Assembly (NCBI GenBank): GCA_045613985.1
Contig: JAZLCA010000072.1
Span: forward strand, 4,667-68,666
Reading direction: 5' to 3'
From: SIG644 sp045613985
GTDB lineage: Bacteria > Bacillota > Clostridia > Oscillospirales > CAG-272
Length of the DNA stretch: 64,000 nucleotides
This document shows, piece after piece, positions 56,319 to 64,000 of the stretch; position 1 is the stretch's first letter; every line of letters starts with the position of its first letter. Below the pieces are notes generated by a model, which had not been told where the DNA came from, did no database searches, and worked only from the letters and a program-made list of their open reading frames with translations. A program made the position numbers and the translations under genes.

Positions 56319-57256
56319 GCTTCTTCCTCCGTGAGCTGCAACAGATCCTGCAGCATATTCATGGCAGTTTCGCGGTCCTTGACCGTCGCACCGCTGGCCT
56401 TGGCGTGACCGCCGCCGCCGTATTTCTTGGCAATGGGATTGATGTTGTATTTATTGGAACGCAATTCGCACAAAACGCTCTCGTCGGTCTCGGTGAAATT
56501 CACCCAAATATCCACGCCTCGGATCTCGCCCATAACATTGACCATACCGCGGGACAGCGTAAAATGGTCCACGCCGTAATTTTCAGCTTCTTCTTTGGTA
56601 GTGTAAATATAAGCCACGGGCTTATCGGTCAATTGAATCTTAAGTACAAATCTTGCCCGCAGTTGGATAAAGGAAAAATCGTCCGCGTACAGATTGCGAT
56701 AGATATCGGCCGTTGAAAATTCGCGTTCCATCAGAAATGCGGCTAGGCGGAAAGTCTGGGCACTGGTCGAATCGTAGCGAAAACGTCCCGAGTCGGTGAT
56801 CATACCGGTATACAGCGATTTGGCAGCCAAGGGAGAAACCGTCAGATTTCCCTCCATCGCCAGAGCGGTTACCAATCCGCAGCAGCTCTCGTAAGACGAA
56901 TTTGTCACTTCGGTCTGCGCGATCTCTTCACAAAACAAGTGATGATCTATACGGGCGGTCGCTTCGGCCAGCGTGTAGCGATCGTCGCTGATCAAGGCCT
57001 TGGCGGAGGTATCCAAAATTATGGCCAAGGCGCCCTTGTACACCTCATCCCCGATCTCGTCCATGCCGGAATCCTCCATAAAGCCGTATCGACGGGAGGC
57101 ATCACCTACGACGTATACCGTCTTTTCGGGGAAAGAATCCTTGATGATATGCTTCAGGCCGATCTGGCTTCCCAGCGCGTCGCCGTCGGGGTTGGTATGG
57201 CGGTGAATGATGATCGTACTATATTTTTTGATCAATTGAATAATCGGTTCAAACAT
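56315..57256 (-). CDS. DHH-family phosphoesterase, NrnA-like, copy 1
   Basis: 313 residues with the same plan as its neighbour: 'IIIHRHTNPDGDALGSQIGL', 'AIILDTS', 'ARIDHHLFCEEI' and 'YGGGGHAKASGATV'. All DHH and DHHA1 motif residues are intact, so both copies should be active. ATG at 57256 has GGAG 6 nt upstream; a longer start at 57283 overlaps the upstream gene. Two NrnA-type genes in tandem suggest different substrates (for example nanoRNA against pApA). Confidence 0.9.
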   Translation of the reverse strand: MFEPIIQLIKKYSTIIIHRHTNPDGDALGSQIGLKHIIKDSFPEKTVYVVGDASRRYGFMEDSGMDEIGDEVYKGALAIILDTSAKALISDDRYTLAEATARIDHHLFCEEIAQTEVTNSSYESCCGLVTALAMEGNLTVSPLAAKSLYTGMITDSGRFRYDSTSAQTFRLAAFLMEREFSTADIYRNLYADDFSFIQLRARFVLKIQLTDKPVAYIYTTKEEAENYGVDHFTLSRGMVNVMGEIRGVDIWVNFTETDESVLCELRSNKYNINPIAKKYGGGGHAKASGATVKDRETAMNMLQDLLQLTEEEA

Positions 57257-57270
57257 ATTTTTCTCCGTTC

Positions 57271-58482
57271 TCAAATAATGCACTCATCAAAATAGCCTCT
57301 GTATTCTACCTTCAAAGGACTATTGGGGAACAAATGATGATGAAGCTCGATAAAGTAATTATCCGTCATACTGGCAATATAGTCAACAACCAGCTGGTTG
57401 GGTTCCGTCTGCTCGTACGGAATGGCACGCTTGTAATGCACCGTATTGACGTAATCGATGTGGTGAGTGTAGATGGGCGAGTAGATGTTGTTGTTTTTCA
57501 AATCATCCAACAGCTGACCGTAGACCTCTGCCATCATGGGCTTGACCGTTTGATCCAGCTTGGAAAATGCAACCGTGTTGTTGTAGATCAAGGCATAGTT
57601 GTCCTTTTTGGAGCGTTGGAGTGCCTTGAAATGCTTGCCATCGAGCTTGATATACGGCTTGCCGTAGCTATTCTCAATGATATTGACCACAAGGTTGTTG
57701 ATCAATTCAGCGTTGATGGAGCCGATATCCTCGTTGACAAACATACTTTCCTCAACCAGCTTGGTACGCTGGGCATCCTGTCTGTCTTTGCCAAGATATG
57801 CAATAATATCGGCAAGGCGCACAACGCCAGCCTCCAACGTGGAGGGCATCAGCGCGCGAGCATACACGGGATCGTTGTAGCAACGCTCCACCATGCGATC
57901 AAATTCGGCAAAGCTGTACAGGGGCTCAGGATGAATCTCCTCCAATTCAATCTCACCGTTGTGAGTGAGTATACCATTGAGCGTTTGCAAGCTGATATTA
58001 TAGGGATAAATGCCGTCCAGCACACGGACCGAATGGACGTTGTGGGCAAAGCGGCGGCCGGTGTGGGCGCGATACAGCTCGTCCAGATAATCCTCACCCG
58101 TATGTCCAAAGGGCGTGTGGCCGAGGTCGTGTCCCAGAGCGATCGCTTCGATCAGATCGAGATTCAGATGCAGCGCCGCACCGATGGTGCGCGAAATGCG
58201 GGAAACCAATTGAACGTGCAGGCTTCGGCGAGTGATATCGTCATTCTTACACAGAGAAAACACCTGTGTTTTGTCGGTGTAGCGATTATAGAAAGGGCAA
58301 TGCATGATTTTGTCGATATCGTGTACAAAGGTCGGACGCCAAACGCTTGCCGTGTCCTTTGACAGATTCTGACGGCGAATGACCTTGCTGTCATCGAAAG
58401 CAACTCTTTCATATATTCCCGTTTGCTTTGCTTGCTGTATTTTTTCCGTTGTTTCTTTTGATAAAACTTCGTATTTAGGCAT
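57271..58482 (-). CDS. dGTP triphosphohydrolase-like HD-domain protein
   Basis: 403 residues. 'CPFYNRYTDKTQVFSLCKNDDITRRSLHVQLVSRISRTI' and the HD core 'AIALGHDLGHTPFGHTGEDYL' match dGTPase-like (dNTP triphosphohydrolase) proteins, with a further metal Asp expected in 'VVRLADIIAYLGKDRQD'. It would hydrolyse dGTP or other dNTPs. Shorter than E. coli Dgt, so probably the broader clostridial type. ATG at 58482 has AAAGGAG 8 nt upstream. First gene of the operon with both DHH genes and surE. Confidence 0.9.
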   Translation of the reverse strand: MPKYEVLSKETTEKIQQAKQTGIYERVAFDDSKVIRRQNLSKDTASVWRPTFVHDIDKIMHCPFYNRYTDKTQVFSLCKNDDITRRSLHVQLVSRISRTIGAALHLNLDLIEAIALGHDLGHTPFGHTGEDYLDELYRAHTGRRFAHNVHSVRVLDGIYPYNISLQTLNGILTHNGEIELEEIHPEPLYSFAEFDRMVERCYNDPVYARALMPSTLEAGVVRLADIIAYLGKDRQDAQRTKLVEESMFVNEDIGSINAELINNLVVNIIENSYGKPYIKLDGKHFKALQRSKKDNYALIYNNTVAFSKLDQTVKPMMAEVYGQLLDDLKNNNIYSPIYTHHIDYVNTVHYKRAIPYEQTEPNQLVVDYIASMTDNYFIELHHHLFPNSPLKVEYRGYFDECII

Positions 58483-58575
58483 GGATATTTCTCCTTTCCT
58501 CATTTGTTATGTGTCAATGGTATGTGCCAAGGCAGCAACCATATAAAATTTTGTTATCTTTCTTCGTAACATATC

Positions 58576-58604
58576 ATTATATCACACATTTTTCGTTTTT
58601 GCAA
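58576..58604 (-). promoter_or_regulatory. Promoter of the dGTPase-DHH-DHH-surE operon
   Basis: Minus strand TTGCAA, 17 bp, TATAAT with extended TG. Confidence 0.8.
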
Positions 58605-58644
58605 ATGTTTTTCAAAAAAATATCTCTTTTTTTCAAAAAAAGAG

Positions 58645-58684
58645 CCCATGCCCTGTTTGTCCTTACGGACGTGCAGTGCATGGG
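58645..58684 (-). terminator. Terminator after lipoprotein copy 1
   Basis: Outer stem CCCATGC / GCATGGG with an inner GTCC/GGAC hairpin; minus strand continues CTCTTTTTTT. Confidence 0.8.
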
Positions 58685-58710
58685 AATTTGCCGCCGATGC
58701 GGTTTTGGGA

Positions 58711-61062
58711 TCAATCGCCGTAGATGTATTTACCTTGACCGGACTGAAGAACCAGGTCAAAGAGAGTGTACATATCGACGTATTTGTAGGTATAGCCATC
58801 GTTCTTGGCATTGGCGTATGCAAGAAATTCTTCAATGGCATTGATAAGGCCGGGCGTGTACTGACGAATGGTACGGTAAGCGGCAAAGCTGGTTCCGCTT
58901 CGTTTGATCCAATTGTACATCGTGTCCAGCCAGCCCTCCGAGCCAGGATAGATGTCGCACATATTCATGTAGACCGTCTCTTCGTTGTATACCGTCAGGT
59001 ACTTGCTACCGTCGTTATGGAAGGAGCCGTGGGGCGAGATCTTGGCATAAGCAGACATCTCGCGCAGGGTCAGAGGCTTCTGATTGATGATGAAGCCGAC
59101 GATGTCCATATCAAACTTATCCAGATAAGGACGGTTATAATCCAGCCACAAATCCATATCCTTGAGCATGGTCGGCATGACGTAGCCCGCGCCGCTGTCA
59201 CCCGTGACGAAATAGTCAAGATCCGTCTTGTTCTCGTAGACGTAGTCAAAGATCATGGGAACACGGTCGGACAGGTTGGGGTTGAAGGCCCACATCAGCG
59301 GGATCTTGCCGCGCTCACCCTCGGTAAAGCAGTAAGGAACCATTTCCTTGAGCCATGCGGAGGAGTCGTAGTCACCGATATAGACGGTGAAGTATCGAAC
59401 CTTCTTGTTAAATTCCTCCGTCAGGGGCGCATCGTTGTTTTCATAGTTCTCAACCGTGGGCGTGTACTGACAGTAAACAGAGGCGTTGGTCATCCACGAA
59501 GGCTGAGCGGCATCTGCTTCTTTGATGAAGTTATACTCGGTGATCAGCGAAACGAAGGCCCATTCCAATGCAACGGGCTCGGTTTTGCCGTGACCAAGGT
59601 GGGTGGTATACTTCATGTACCAGGGCGGGAAGCCCATCAGCTTAGTCATTTTACCGTTGTTACGCTGTTCCACCGTAGAGAGGATGGTCTTCAACGTTTG
59701 AGCGTCGGTACCAAGCGGCTGGGTAGGATCGTCGCAAGGACGCTCATCTGCCACACAAGTGAGGTCAATAAAGAAACACTCGTTATAGATATAATAATCA
59801 TGGCTGTAGAGCTGATTGTAGGCAGGAGACGTACTCTCCGCCTTCTTGTAGATATCATTAGACGCTACCTGAGACGCGCCATCCAAAGCATAAGCCAGCA
59901 TACCGGGATTGGTGCGGTCCATATACTTTTCCATGGCCCACAGATACGGGTCGCATTTAATACTTCCCGTAGAGGGGATATCGGTATCGGCAATATTGGT
60001 TCCTAACTTGCCGGTGAACATATCGCACAGATTCATCTTGACATCGACACCGTTGTTATACAGCCATGTGTACAGGCTGTCCTCGGAGGAATCATAGCGA
60101 ACAGGCAGATATCCCTCAACACTGCAAATCGTAGCGGCTACGTTAGCAGTTGCAGGAACGTAAGGATCCCACACGACCATACCGGCTTCCAGAATATAGG
60201 GGCCAAACGCCTCCCACAGATCCGTCCAGCTCTTCAGGTCGATCGTATCGCAGCCTTCCAGCATCTTGCCCTTGCTGCTGATATAGTCCAGCCAGAACTT
60301 ATCGGTCTTGTCATACATCTGATAGACGTAAAACCGATTTTCCTGGGCATTCTTATTCAGTCTTCCCTGCAACGAGGTATAGAAGCGAACGACGTCGTTG
60401 TAATGCTCGTTTCCGTTCGAACCCTTGATACCCTTGATGTCCCAGAGCAAATATATCTCCATGGGATATACAAAGACCTCTGTAAGATTAAGCTGGCTGG
60501 GAATTAACAAATCCGTCTTGGCATACTTTCCCGTATTCTTGTCATAGCCAAGATAGGTCTCGATAAAGTAGTTTACCGCTGCTGTCAGAGCTGCATCTGA
60601 CCCACCGTCGATCAGAATCTTGTTTCCCTCAAAGCGAATGATAAACTCATCTCGCTCCAGATCCTTGGGAGTCAACTCACATACCGCGCGCTCACACTGA
60701 CCGACAACGATCTCGCTGATCGCACCGTCATCGTCAGGCGTCCAGTCCGTTGTAATATCAATATTGCAGCCGGTTGCCTCTTTGATGGCTGTTTTCAACT
60801 GCGCAGCCGATATACGGCGGGGATCATTACCCGTTGCCAGATCACTTCTTACAATACGGAACTCCGTTTTGCCGTCCTTAACGATATCAGCCATAACGAT
60901 GGGGTCCTCGGGCTGATCGGGTTGTTCAGGCGGATTCGGTTCCTCCGGCGTATCGGGCTGCTCTTGCGGCTCTTCAGGCGGAACCGTTTGTTGGCAAGCA
61001 AACAACGACACACAGCTGAACATCATCAGCAAAGCCAAAACAATCAATAAAAATCTTTTCAT
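58711..61062 (-). CDS. GxGYxYP-family lipoprotein, putative glycoside hydrolase, copy 1
   Basis: 783 residues. Lipoprotein signal 'MKRFLLIVLALLMMFSCVSLFAC' with Cys23, then a Pro/Glu/Gln-rich tether (about 25-55), an N-terminal domain that resembles the alpha/beta substrate-recognition domain of surface glycosidases ('FRIVRSDLATGN ... GGSDAALTAAVNYFIETYLGY', about 60-200) and a large domain with the family signature G-x-G-Y-x-x-P in 'TGDSGAGYVMPTML' (about 625-638). PF14323-type proteins are putative glycosidases with no settled substrate. It is exposed on the cell surface. AAAGGAG lies 10 nt before the ATG. Downstream tandem duplicate of the next gene. Confidence 0.82.
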   Translation of the reverse strand: MKRFLLIVLALLMMFSCVSLFACQQTVPPEEPQEQPDTPEEPNPPEQPDQPEDPIVMADIVKDGKTEFRIVRSDLATGNDPRRISAAQLKTAIKEATGCNIDITTDWTPDDDGAISEIVVGQCERAVCELTPKDLERDEFIIRFEGNKILIDGGSDAALTAAVNYFIETYLGYDKNTGKYAKTDLLIPSQLNLTEVFVYPMEIYLLWDIKGIKGSNGNEHYNDVVRFYTSLQGRLNKNAQENRFYVYQMYDKTDKFWLDYISSKGKMLEGCDTIDLKSWTDLWEAFGPYILEAGMVVWDPYVPATANVAATICSVEGYLPVRYDSSEDSLYTWLYNNGVDVKMNLCDMFTGKLGTNIADTDIPSTGSIKCDPYLWAMEKYMDRTNPGMLAYALDGASQVASNDIYKKAESTSPAYNQLYSHDYYIYNECFFIDLTCVADERPCDDPTQPLGTDAQTLKTILSTVEQRNNGKMTKLMGFPPWYMKYTTHLGHGKTEPVALEWAFVSLITEYNFIKEADAAQPSWMTNASVYCQYTPTVENYENNDAPLTEEFNKKVRYFTVYIGDYDSSAWLKEMVPYCFTEGERGKIPLMWAFNPNLSDRVPMIFDYVYENKTDLDYFVTGDSGAGYVMPTMLKDMDLWLDYNRPYLDKFDMDIVGFIINQKPLTLREMSAYAKISPHGSFHNDGSKYLTVYNEETVYMNMCDIYPGSEGWLDTMYNWIKRSGTSFAAYRTIRQYTPGLINAIEEFLAYANAKNDGYTYKYVDMYTLFDLVLQSGQGKYIYGD

Positions 61063-61096
61063 CTTTGACTAACTCCTTTCGGTGATGAACTGATCT

Positions 61097-61125
61097 ATTT
61101 TACCATTTTCTCGCCTATTCGTCAA
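61097..61125 (-). promoter_or_regulatory. Promoter of lipoprotein copy 1
   Basis: Minus strand TTGACG, 17 bp, TAAAAT; nearly the same sequence stands before copy 2. Confidence 0.75.
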
Positions 61126-61214
61126 TATGTTTTTTGCTTTTTGCCCAATTCTCATATCAAAAACGTCACACACGGATAGGCTTCTTTCCAAACGATTGCA
61201 TCGAACAAAAAACA

Positions 61215-61254
61215 CCAATGCCCTGCCCGTTCCTTCGAACGCGCAGGGCATTGG
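61215..61254 (-). terminator. Terminator after lipoprotein copy 2
   Basis: 12-bp stem CCAATGCCCTGC / GCAGGGCATTGG; minus strand continues TGTTTTTTG. Confidence 0.88.
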
Positions 61255-61283
61255 CATTCTTCCGCTAAAGCGGAATTATCTAA

Positions 61284-63668
61284 TCAATTGGAGTATACGT
61301 ACTCACCCTGACCGGATTGCAAAATCAGATCGAACAGCGTGTACATATCCACGTACTTATAAGTGTAACCATCGTTTTTCGCGTTAGCATATGCGACAAA
61401 GTCGTTGATGAAGCCGACAATATCGTGAGTATACTGACGAATGGTACGGAAAGAGGCAAAGTTGGTGCCGCTGTTGACCAATTCACGATACATTTGCTCA
61501 CGCGTTTCATCCGTATTGTGAACCGGCTGTATCGAACCCCACATTCTCAGGAAAACGGTTTCACCGTTCAGAATGGTCAGATAATCACCCGTGTTGACAA
61601 AGCCACCCTGCGGAGCGATCTCGGCGTAGGCCTCCATGCTCTCCAGCGAAAGCTTCTGGTCATCGATAATAAAACCGACGATATCCATATCAAACTTACT
61701 CATATACGGCTCGTTATATTCGATCCACATTTCCATATCGTTGAGTCTGGACGGGAAGACGTAACCGGCACCGCTATCGCCCGTGACAAAATAGTCATTG
61801 GGGGTTTTGTTTTCGTAGACGTAATCAAAGATCATAGGCACGCGGTCGGACAGGTTGGGGTTAAACGCCCACATCATGGGCAGCTGGCCGCGCAGATTGC
61901 TCTTGAAGCAATCGGGCACCATCAGCTTAAGCCATGCGGAAGAGTCATAGTCACCGATATATACGGTGAAATAGCGAACCTTCTCATCGAACTCCTCTTC
62001 CAGGGGAGCATCGTTGTTCTCAAACTCCTTCGTGGTCATTTCATACTGGCAGTAAACCGATGCATTTGTCATCCAGGAAGGACTCCATGCGTCTGCCTCC
62101 TTGATGAAATCATAGCCCGTAATAAAGGCAACGAATGCCCACTCCAATGCAACTTCACCACTGGATCCCCAGCCATTAAAGACCGTGTACTTCATGTACC
62201 AGGGCGGGAAGCCCATCAGCTTACCAAATTTACCGTTGTTGCGCTGCTGGAAGTGGCCGAGAATGGTACCCAGCGTCTTGGCATCTGTGCCAAGCGGCTG
62301 CTTGGGATCGTCACAAGGTCTTTCATTTGCCTTACAGGTCAAGTCGACAAAGAAGCATCCGTTGTAGATATAATAGTCATGGCTGTAAAGCTGGTTGGCA
62401 TCCGGTGTGGTTCCAACAGCAGCTTTTTGATAGATGGGATTGCTTGCCACCTGGGAAGCACCGTCCAACGTGTAAGCAACCATTTCAGGATTGACGAGGT
62501 CGCCGTACTTTTGCAATGCCCACAGATACGGGTCACACTTGATACTACCCGTCGAGGGAATGTCAGTATCGGCAATGTTTGTTCCTAACTCACCGGTGAA
62601 CATATTGCACAGGTCCAGTTTGACATCCACACCATTGTTGCACAACCAAGTATAAAGGCTGTCTTCGGATGTATCATAGCGCACGGGCAGGTAGCCTTCA
62701 ACACTGCAAACGGTTGCAGCAACGTTAGATGTAGCGGGAACGTTAGGATCCCAAACGACCATACCGGCCTCGAGAACATAAGAGCCTAATGTTTCCCACA
62801 GCTCATTCCACGTTCCAATGCTAATCTTTTCGCTGCCTTCCAGCATCTTTCCCTTACCGCTGATATAATCCAACCAGAACTCGTCCGTCGAATCATACAT
62901 CTGATAGACGTAGAAACGGTTTTTCTCGGCATCCTTGTTCAGTCTTCCCTGCAATGCAGTATAGAAGCGAACGATGTCATTATAGTCCTCATTGTTCGTA
63001 AAACCTCCGATGCCCTTGATATTTTGGATCAAGTAAACATCCATCGGGTATTCAAACACTTCTTTAAGATTCAGCTCGACCGGAATGGACAAATCCGTCT
63101 TGGCATACTTATCGGTCTCTTCATTGTAGCCAAGATAGGTCTCAATGAAATAATCCACTGCCGCTACGATAGCAGCGTCGGATCCGCCGTCAATGAGAAT
63201 CTTATTACCTTCCAGAAGAATGATAAATTCATCTTTGGCAAGGCCCTCCGGCGTCAGTTCACAAACAGCGCGCTCGCACTGACCGATAACGATCTCGCAG
63301 ATCGCACCGTTATCGTCCGGTGTCCAGTCCGTCGTGATTTCGATATCGCATCCCGTAGCAGCTTCAATCGCATTTCTCAAGTTTGCAGCCGACACACGGC
63401 GAACGTCGTTCGCCCCTGCCAAATCACTCCGAACAATACGGAATTCCGTTTTGCCGTCCTTGACAATATCGAACAGAGTCGGTTCGGGATCTACCGGCAC
63501 CTCAGGCTCATCCGGCTGATCGTCCGGCTGCTCCGGTGTATCCGGGACATCTGGGACATCTGGGACATCTGGCTGATCCGGCGTATCGGGTTGCTGGCAA
63601 GCGAACAATGACAAGCTACTAAGTATCATGAGCAACGCCAAAACAACCGTTAAAAATCTTTTCATCAT
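61284..63668 (-). CDS. GxGYxYP-family lipoprotein, putative glycoside hydrolase, copy 2
   Basis: 794 residues, same plan as copy 1: lipoprotein signal ending 'LSLFAC' (Cys24), an acidic tether here made of repeated PDVPDVPD and QPDEPE units, the N-terminal domain ('FRIVRSDLAGANDVRRVSAANL') and the signature 'TGDSGAGYVFPSRL'. Long blocks are nearly identical between copies ('DRVPMIFDYVYENKT', 'VRYFTVYIGDYDSSAWLK', 'NDGYTYKYVDMYTLFDL'), showing a fairly recent duplication. Each copy has its own promoter and terminator. AAAGGAG lies 7 nt before the first of two ATGs. Confidence 0.82.
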   Translation of the reverse strand: MMKRFLTVVLALLMILSSLSLFACQQPDTPDQPDVPDVPDVPDTPEQPDDQPDEPEVPVDPEPTLFDIVKDGKTEFRIVRSDLAGANDVRRVSAANLRNAIEAATGCDIEITTDWTPDDNGAICEIVIGQCERAVCELTPEGLAKDEFIILLEGNKILIDGGSDAAIVAAVDYFIETYLGYNEETDKYAKTDLSIPVELNLKEVFEYPMDVYLIQNIKGIGGFTNNEDYNDIVRFYTALQGRLNKDAEKNRFYVYQMYDSTDEFWLDYISGKGKMLEGSEKISIGTWNELWETLGSYVLEAGMVVWDPNVPATSNVAATVCSVEGYLPVRYDTSEDSLYTWLCNNGVDVKLDLCNMFTGELGTNIADTDIPSTGSIKCDPYLWALQKYGDLVNPEMVAYTLDGASQVASNPIYQKAAVGTTPDANQLYSHDYYIYNGCFFVDLTCKANERPCDDPKQPLGTDAKTLGTILGHFQQRNNGKFGKLMGFPPWYMKYTVFNGWGSSGEVALEWAFVAFITGYDFIKEADAWSPSWMTNASVYCQYEMTTKEFENNDAPLEEEFDEKVRYFTVYIGDYDSSAWLKLMVPDCFKSNLRGQLPMMWAFNPNLSDRVPMIFDYVYENKTPNDYFVTGDSGAGYVFPSRLNDMEMWIEYNEPYMSKFDMDIVGFIIDDQKLSLESMEAYAEIAPQGGFVNTGDYLTILNGETVFLRMWGSIQPVHNTDETREQMYRELVNSGTNFASFRTIRQYTHDIVGFINDFVAYANAKNDGYTYKYVDMYTLFDLILQSGQGEYVYSN

Positions 63669-63700
63669 TGGTTTTCTCCTTTCACATGATGAATTGCTTT

Positions 63701-63729
63701 ATCTTACCATATTTTTTCGATTTCGTCAA
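63701..63729 (-). promoter_or_regulatory. Promoter of lipoprotein copy 2
   Basis: Minus strand TTGACG, 17 bp, TAAGAT. Confidence 0.7.
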
Positions 63730-63804
63730 TATGCTTTTGTGCTTTTTTGCTAATTTTTATACAACAGGAGATGATTTGAAAGTATTCAGCAAACAGCAAA
63801 AAAA

Positions 63805-63825
63805 AGACCGCCCACGGCGGTCTTG
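63805..63825 (-). terminator. rRNA operon terminator
   Basis: 9-bp stem AAGACCGCC / GGCGGTCTT with a 3-nt loop; on the minus strand eight T follow. Placed about 135 nt after the 23S end. Confidence 0.9.
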
Positions 63826-63960
63826 CTTGGATCACGCATAATTGCTTCTTGGGGAATGGGTCCATGCCCATTGAAAATCGAACAAAGGAAGGAATTGAGA
63901 TGAAGAAACTCAAGAATTTGAAGTATATGCTTGAACCGAACAACAACGTTGTTCAAGGAA

Positions 63961-64000
63961 GTACAAGCCCTTGGTCTATTAGTATCGATCAGCTGAACAC
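63961..64000 (-). rRNA. 23S rRNA, 3' end only
   Basis: Read on the minus strand: GTGTTCAGCTGATCGATACT then AATAGACCAAGGGCTTG, which is the conserved last helix of bacterial 23S rRNA. The mature 3' end is about 63959-63961; the rest of the gene lies beyond the window. Confidence 0.88.

Larger units (their letters stand above)
63669..63960. other. Spacer between lipoprotein copy 2 and the rRNA operon end
   Basis: Holds the lipoprotein promoter, the rRNA terminator and about 135 nt of transcribed rRNA trailer with CAACGTTG and GGGCATGGACCCATTCCCC elements. I see no 5S rRNA or tRNA in it. Short open frames at 63704-63946 (minus) and from 63899 (plus) have no support. Confidence 0.6.

Noticed and set aside
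63704..63946. 80-residue minus-strand frame and a plus-strand frame from 63899
   Set aside because: Both lie in the rRNA trailer and terminator region with no family resemblance; the plus-strand frame runs into antisense 23S rRNA.

Overview
The window is chromosomal DNA of a low-to-medium GC, single-membrane Bacillota, most likely an anaerobic gut member of the class Clostridia. Grounds: the tig-clpP-clpX and lepB-rbgA-rnhB-yraN gene orders, strong AGGAGG ribosome binding sites, sigma-A promoters with a strikingly constant 17-bp spacer, lipobox lipoproteins without any outer-membrane genes, ER-type (SipW) signal peptidases, and many glycosidases. The end of a 23S rRNA gene lies at the right edge and one tRNA-Ser(CGA) in the middle. 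I saw no CRISPR array, transposase, integrase or phage gene.

Layout. 1-6.4 kb: tail of a carbohydrate-binding protein, an ECF sigma factor with a membrane partner carrying five DUF4367-like modules, a flotillin, a small exported protein and an HPr-kinase-like P-loop protein. 6.5-11.6 kb: GH38 alpha-mannosidase, then an NfeD-stomatin pair and a membrane-anchored unknown. 11.7-18.2 kb: housekeeping run lepB-rbgA-rnhB-yraN, M19 dipeptidase, thrC, a DUF1540 protein and a metallophosphoesterase. 18.3-25.7 kb: tig-clpP-clpX, malQ, topB. 25.8-32.5 kb: heparinase II/III-like plus Mbeg1-like pair, purC behind a folded leader, rhodanese lipoprotein, tRNA-Ser, YD-repeat lipoprotein. 32.5-36.4 kb: an operon of an Old-Yellow-Enzyme/enoate-reductase-type flavoenzyme and the two subunits of aconitase X. 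36.5-42 kb: GH2 beta-mannosidase diverging from a DMT transporter and GH36 alpha-galactosidase.

42-53.2 kb is the most unusual part: a minus-strand locus resembling the Bacillus tapA-sipW-tasA matrix operon but much larger. It has a TetR regulator, two different SipW-type signal peptidases, three exported proteins with SipW-type leaders (two share an obvious mature-end motif), a double-membrane-spanning protein with a TasA/camelysin-like outer domain and a cytoplasmic domain resembling the C-terminal part of ribosomal protein uL15, and a 1730-residue secreted InlB-like repeat protein. A palindrome, CTGTAGTAAACACTACAG, upstream of the main fibre gene shares its core with two copies upstream of tetR, which suggests the regulator and its target sites.

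53.5-64 kb: a beta-lactamase-fold hydrolase, a four-gene nucleotide-clearance operon (dGTPase-like, two DHH phosphoesterases, surE), two tandem GxGYxYP-family lipoproteins, and the 3' end of an rRNA operon that has no 5S gene between the 23S end and its terminator.
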